Shown: positions 4,596 to 5,445 of the stretch, piece after piece
Numbering within the stretch: the first letter of the stretch is position 1
How the letters are laid out: each line of letters begins with the position of its first letter
DNA from: Dehalococcoidales bacterium
GTDB taxonomy: Bacteria > Chloroflexota > Dehalococcoidia > Dehalococcoidales > JAQTVP01
Assembly: GCA_028707015.1 (NCBI GenBank)
Contig: JAQTVP010000113.1
Span: 1 to 5,445, forward strand
DNA: 5,445 nucleotides
Direction: 5' to 3'
The notes under the pieces: model-generated
Databases searched by the model: none
The model's input: the letters and a program-made list of their open reading frames with translations, nothing else
Told to the model about the DNA's origin: nothing
Program-made: the position numbers and the translations under genes

Positions 4596-5445
4596 CTAAT
4601 CCTGTAGATTACTATTTGTTTTGAAGAATTTTTCTATAAACATTATAATTTCGTTTTCAGGTTCAGTCTCTACATCAAACCATTTTATTCTTTTATCCTT
4701 GAGTTTAAACCAGTTATATTGCTGCCGGACAAAACGATGAGTTTCATATTTAATTTTTTGTATAGCAGCCGTTAAAGACATTTCATCATTAAGATACATC
4801 CCAATTTGTCTGTAACCTATTCCAGACATAGCTGGTAAATTTACTTTATAGCCCATATTTATTAACTTCTCTACTTCGATTACTAAACCTTGACCTATCA
4901 TATCATCAACTCTTAAATCAATTTTATGGTAAAGTGCCTTTCTGTCCATGGTTAACCCTACTATAAACATATTAAAGAATGGTGCTTTATTATGAACACG
5001 TGTTAATGAGGCGTCAGTATTTTTATGAACTTCAAGTGCTCTGATAACGCGCCGGATATTATGCTGGTCAATTCGCTGTGCCGCCAAAGAATCTATTTTC
5101 TTAAGGTTCTCGTATAGTTTCTCACTGCCTTCTTTAGATATTTCCTCTTCCAGGCTGCGTCTGAATTTTATATCAGGTGAAATTCTTGGGATTCCCCAGC
5201 CTTCTAATACAGACCATACATACATTCCACTACCACCCACTAAAATAGGTAAATGACTGCGCTGATGTATCTCTTTAATTGCTTGGTAGGCTAATACTTG
5301 GTATCTTGCTAAACTGAATTCTTCATCGGGATTTATTATGTTAATTAAATGATGAGGTACAATTGAGAGTTCTTTTTGATTGGATTTATCAGTACCTATG
5401 TCTAACAATCTGTATAATTGTCGACTGTCAGCAACTACTATTTCA
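4596..5445 (-). CDS. miaA: tRNA dimethylallyltransferase MiaA, N-terminus cut by window edge
   Basis: MiaA transfers a dimethylallyl group to N6 of A37 in tRNAs reading UNN codons, the step before MiaB methylthiolation. The frame is open to the right edge. The first visible residues, EIVVADSRQLYRLLDIGTDK, are the conserved DSxQxYRxxDIGT block holding the catalytic Asp (Asp35 in E. coli numbering). The codon at 5406-5408 is an internal TTG (the first L of LDIGT), not a start. About 282 codons are present; the missing part should be the first 30 or so residues with the GPTxxGKS P-loop. Other family marks are the substrate loop VPHHLINIINPDEEFS, LVGGSGMYVWSVLEG, NIRRVIRALEV, AMSGIGYRQI and the basic THRFVRQQYNWF segment. 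The usual Thr of GGT (Thr101 in E. coli) is Ser here, a conservative change. It is the first gene seen of the leftward cluster. Confidence 0.93.
   Translation of the reverse strand, partial: EIVVADSRQLYRLLDIGTDKSNQKELSIVPHHLINIINPDEEFSLARYQVLAYQAIKEIHQRSHLPILVGGSGMYVWSVLEGWGIPRISPDIKFRRSLEEEISKEGSEKLYENLKKIDSLAAQRIDQHNIRRVIRALEVHKNTDASLTRVHNKAPFFNMFIVGLTMDRKALYHKIDLRVDDMIGQGLVIEVEKLINMGYKVNLPAMSGIGYRQIGMYLNDEMSLTAAIQKIKYETHRFVRQQYNWFKLKDKRIKWFDVETEPENEIIMFIEKFFKTNSNLQD

Noticed and set aside
5406..5408. TTG at 5408 as the start of miaA
   Set aside because: The frame continues upstream through the catalytic ADSRQLYR block to the window edge, so this is an internal Leu codon of a truncated gene.

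Overview
This AT-rich bacterial window holds six genes: five chromosomal-type genes on the minus strand and one on the plus strand. The combination of a Dehalococcoides-like LL-diaminopimelate aminotransferase (DapL), a Gram-positive/Chloroflexi-style HflX and MiaA suggests a Dehalococcoidia-like member of the Chloroflexota, perhaps an AT-rich subsurface or sediment lineage. This assignment is inferred from remembered protein resemblance, not from a search. I see no mobile element, CRISPR array, tRNA or rRNA.

Layout. The right three-fifths is a leftward cluster: miaA (cut by the right edge), then dapL, hflX and a 74-residue protein of unknown function. Gaps are 67, about 43 and 54 bp, so an operon is plausible. 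Both gaps flanking hflX carry the same 16-bp sequence, which reads as an extended -10 element and could be an internal promoter. Left of the cluster, the small protein gene meets a plus-strand AhpD-like (carboxymuconolactone decarboxylase family) gene tail to tail across an AT-rich gap with T-tracts facing both ways. Upstream of that gene is a 396-bp divergent intergenic region rich in palindromes, with a clear sigma70-type promoter for the AhpD-like gene. Leftward from it runs a gene for a membrane-anchored coiled-coil protein with a transglutaminase-like domain.

Functions. MiaA modifies tRNA A37 and HflX is a GTPase that splits or rescues ribosomes, so the cluster has a translation theme, with dapL (lysine/diaminopimelate synthesis) between them. 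miaA and hflX are also neighbours in many Proteobacteria and Firmicutes, usually with hfq. The AhpD-like protein keeps the Glu-CxxC-His constellation of peroxide-defence thiol proteins. The transglutaminase-like protein probably acts outside the membrane.

The most notable observation is that hflX has no ATG, GTG or TTG codon ahead of its conserved N-terminal domain. The best-placed initiation site is an AUA codon behind a good Shine-Dalgarno sequence. A start caller would pick an internal TTG and lose 56 conserved residues. I found no clear evidence for an entirely new system; the unexplained parts are this start, the repeated promoter-like motif, the small hflX-linked protein and the palindrome-rich intergenic region.
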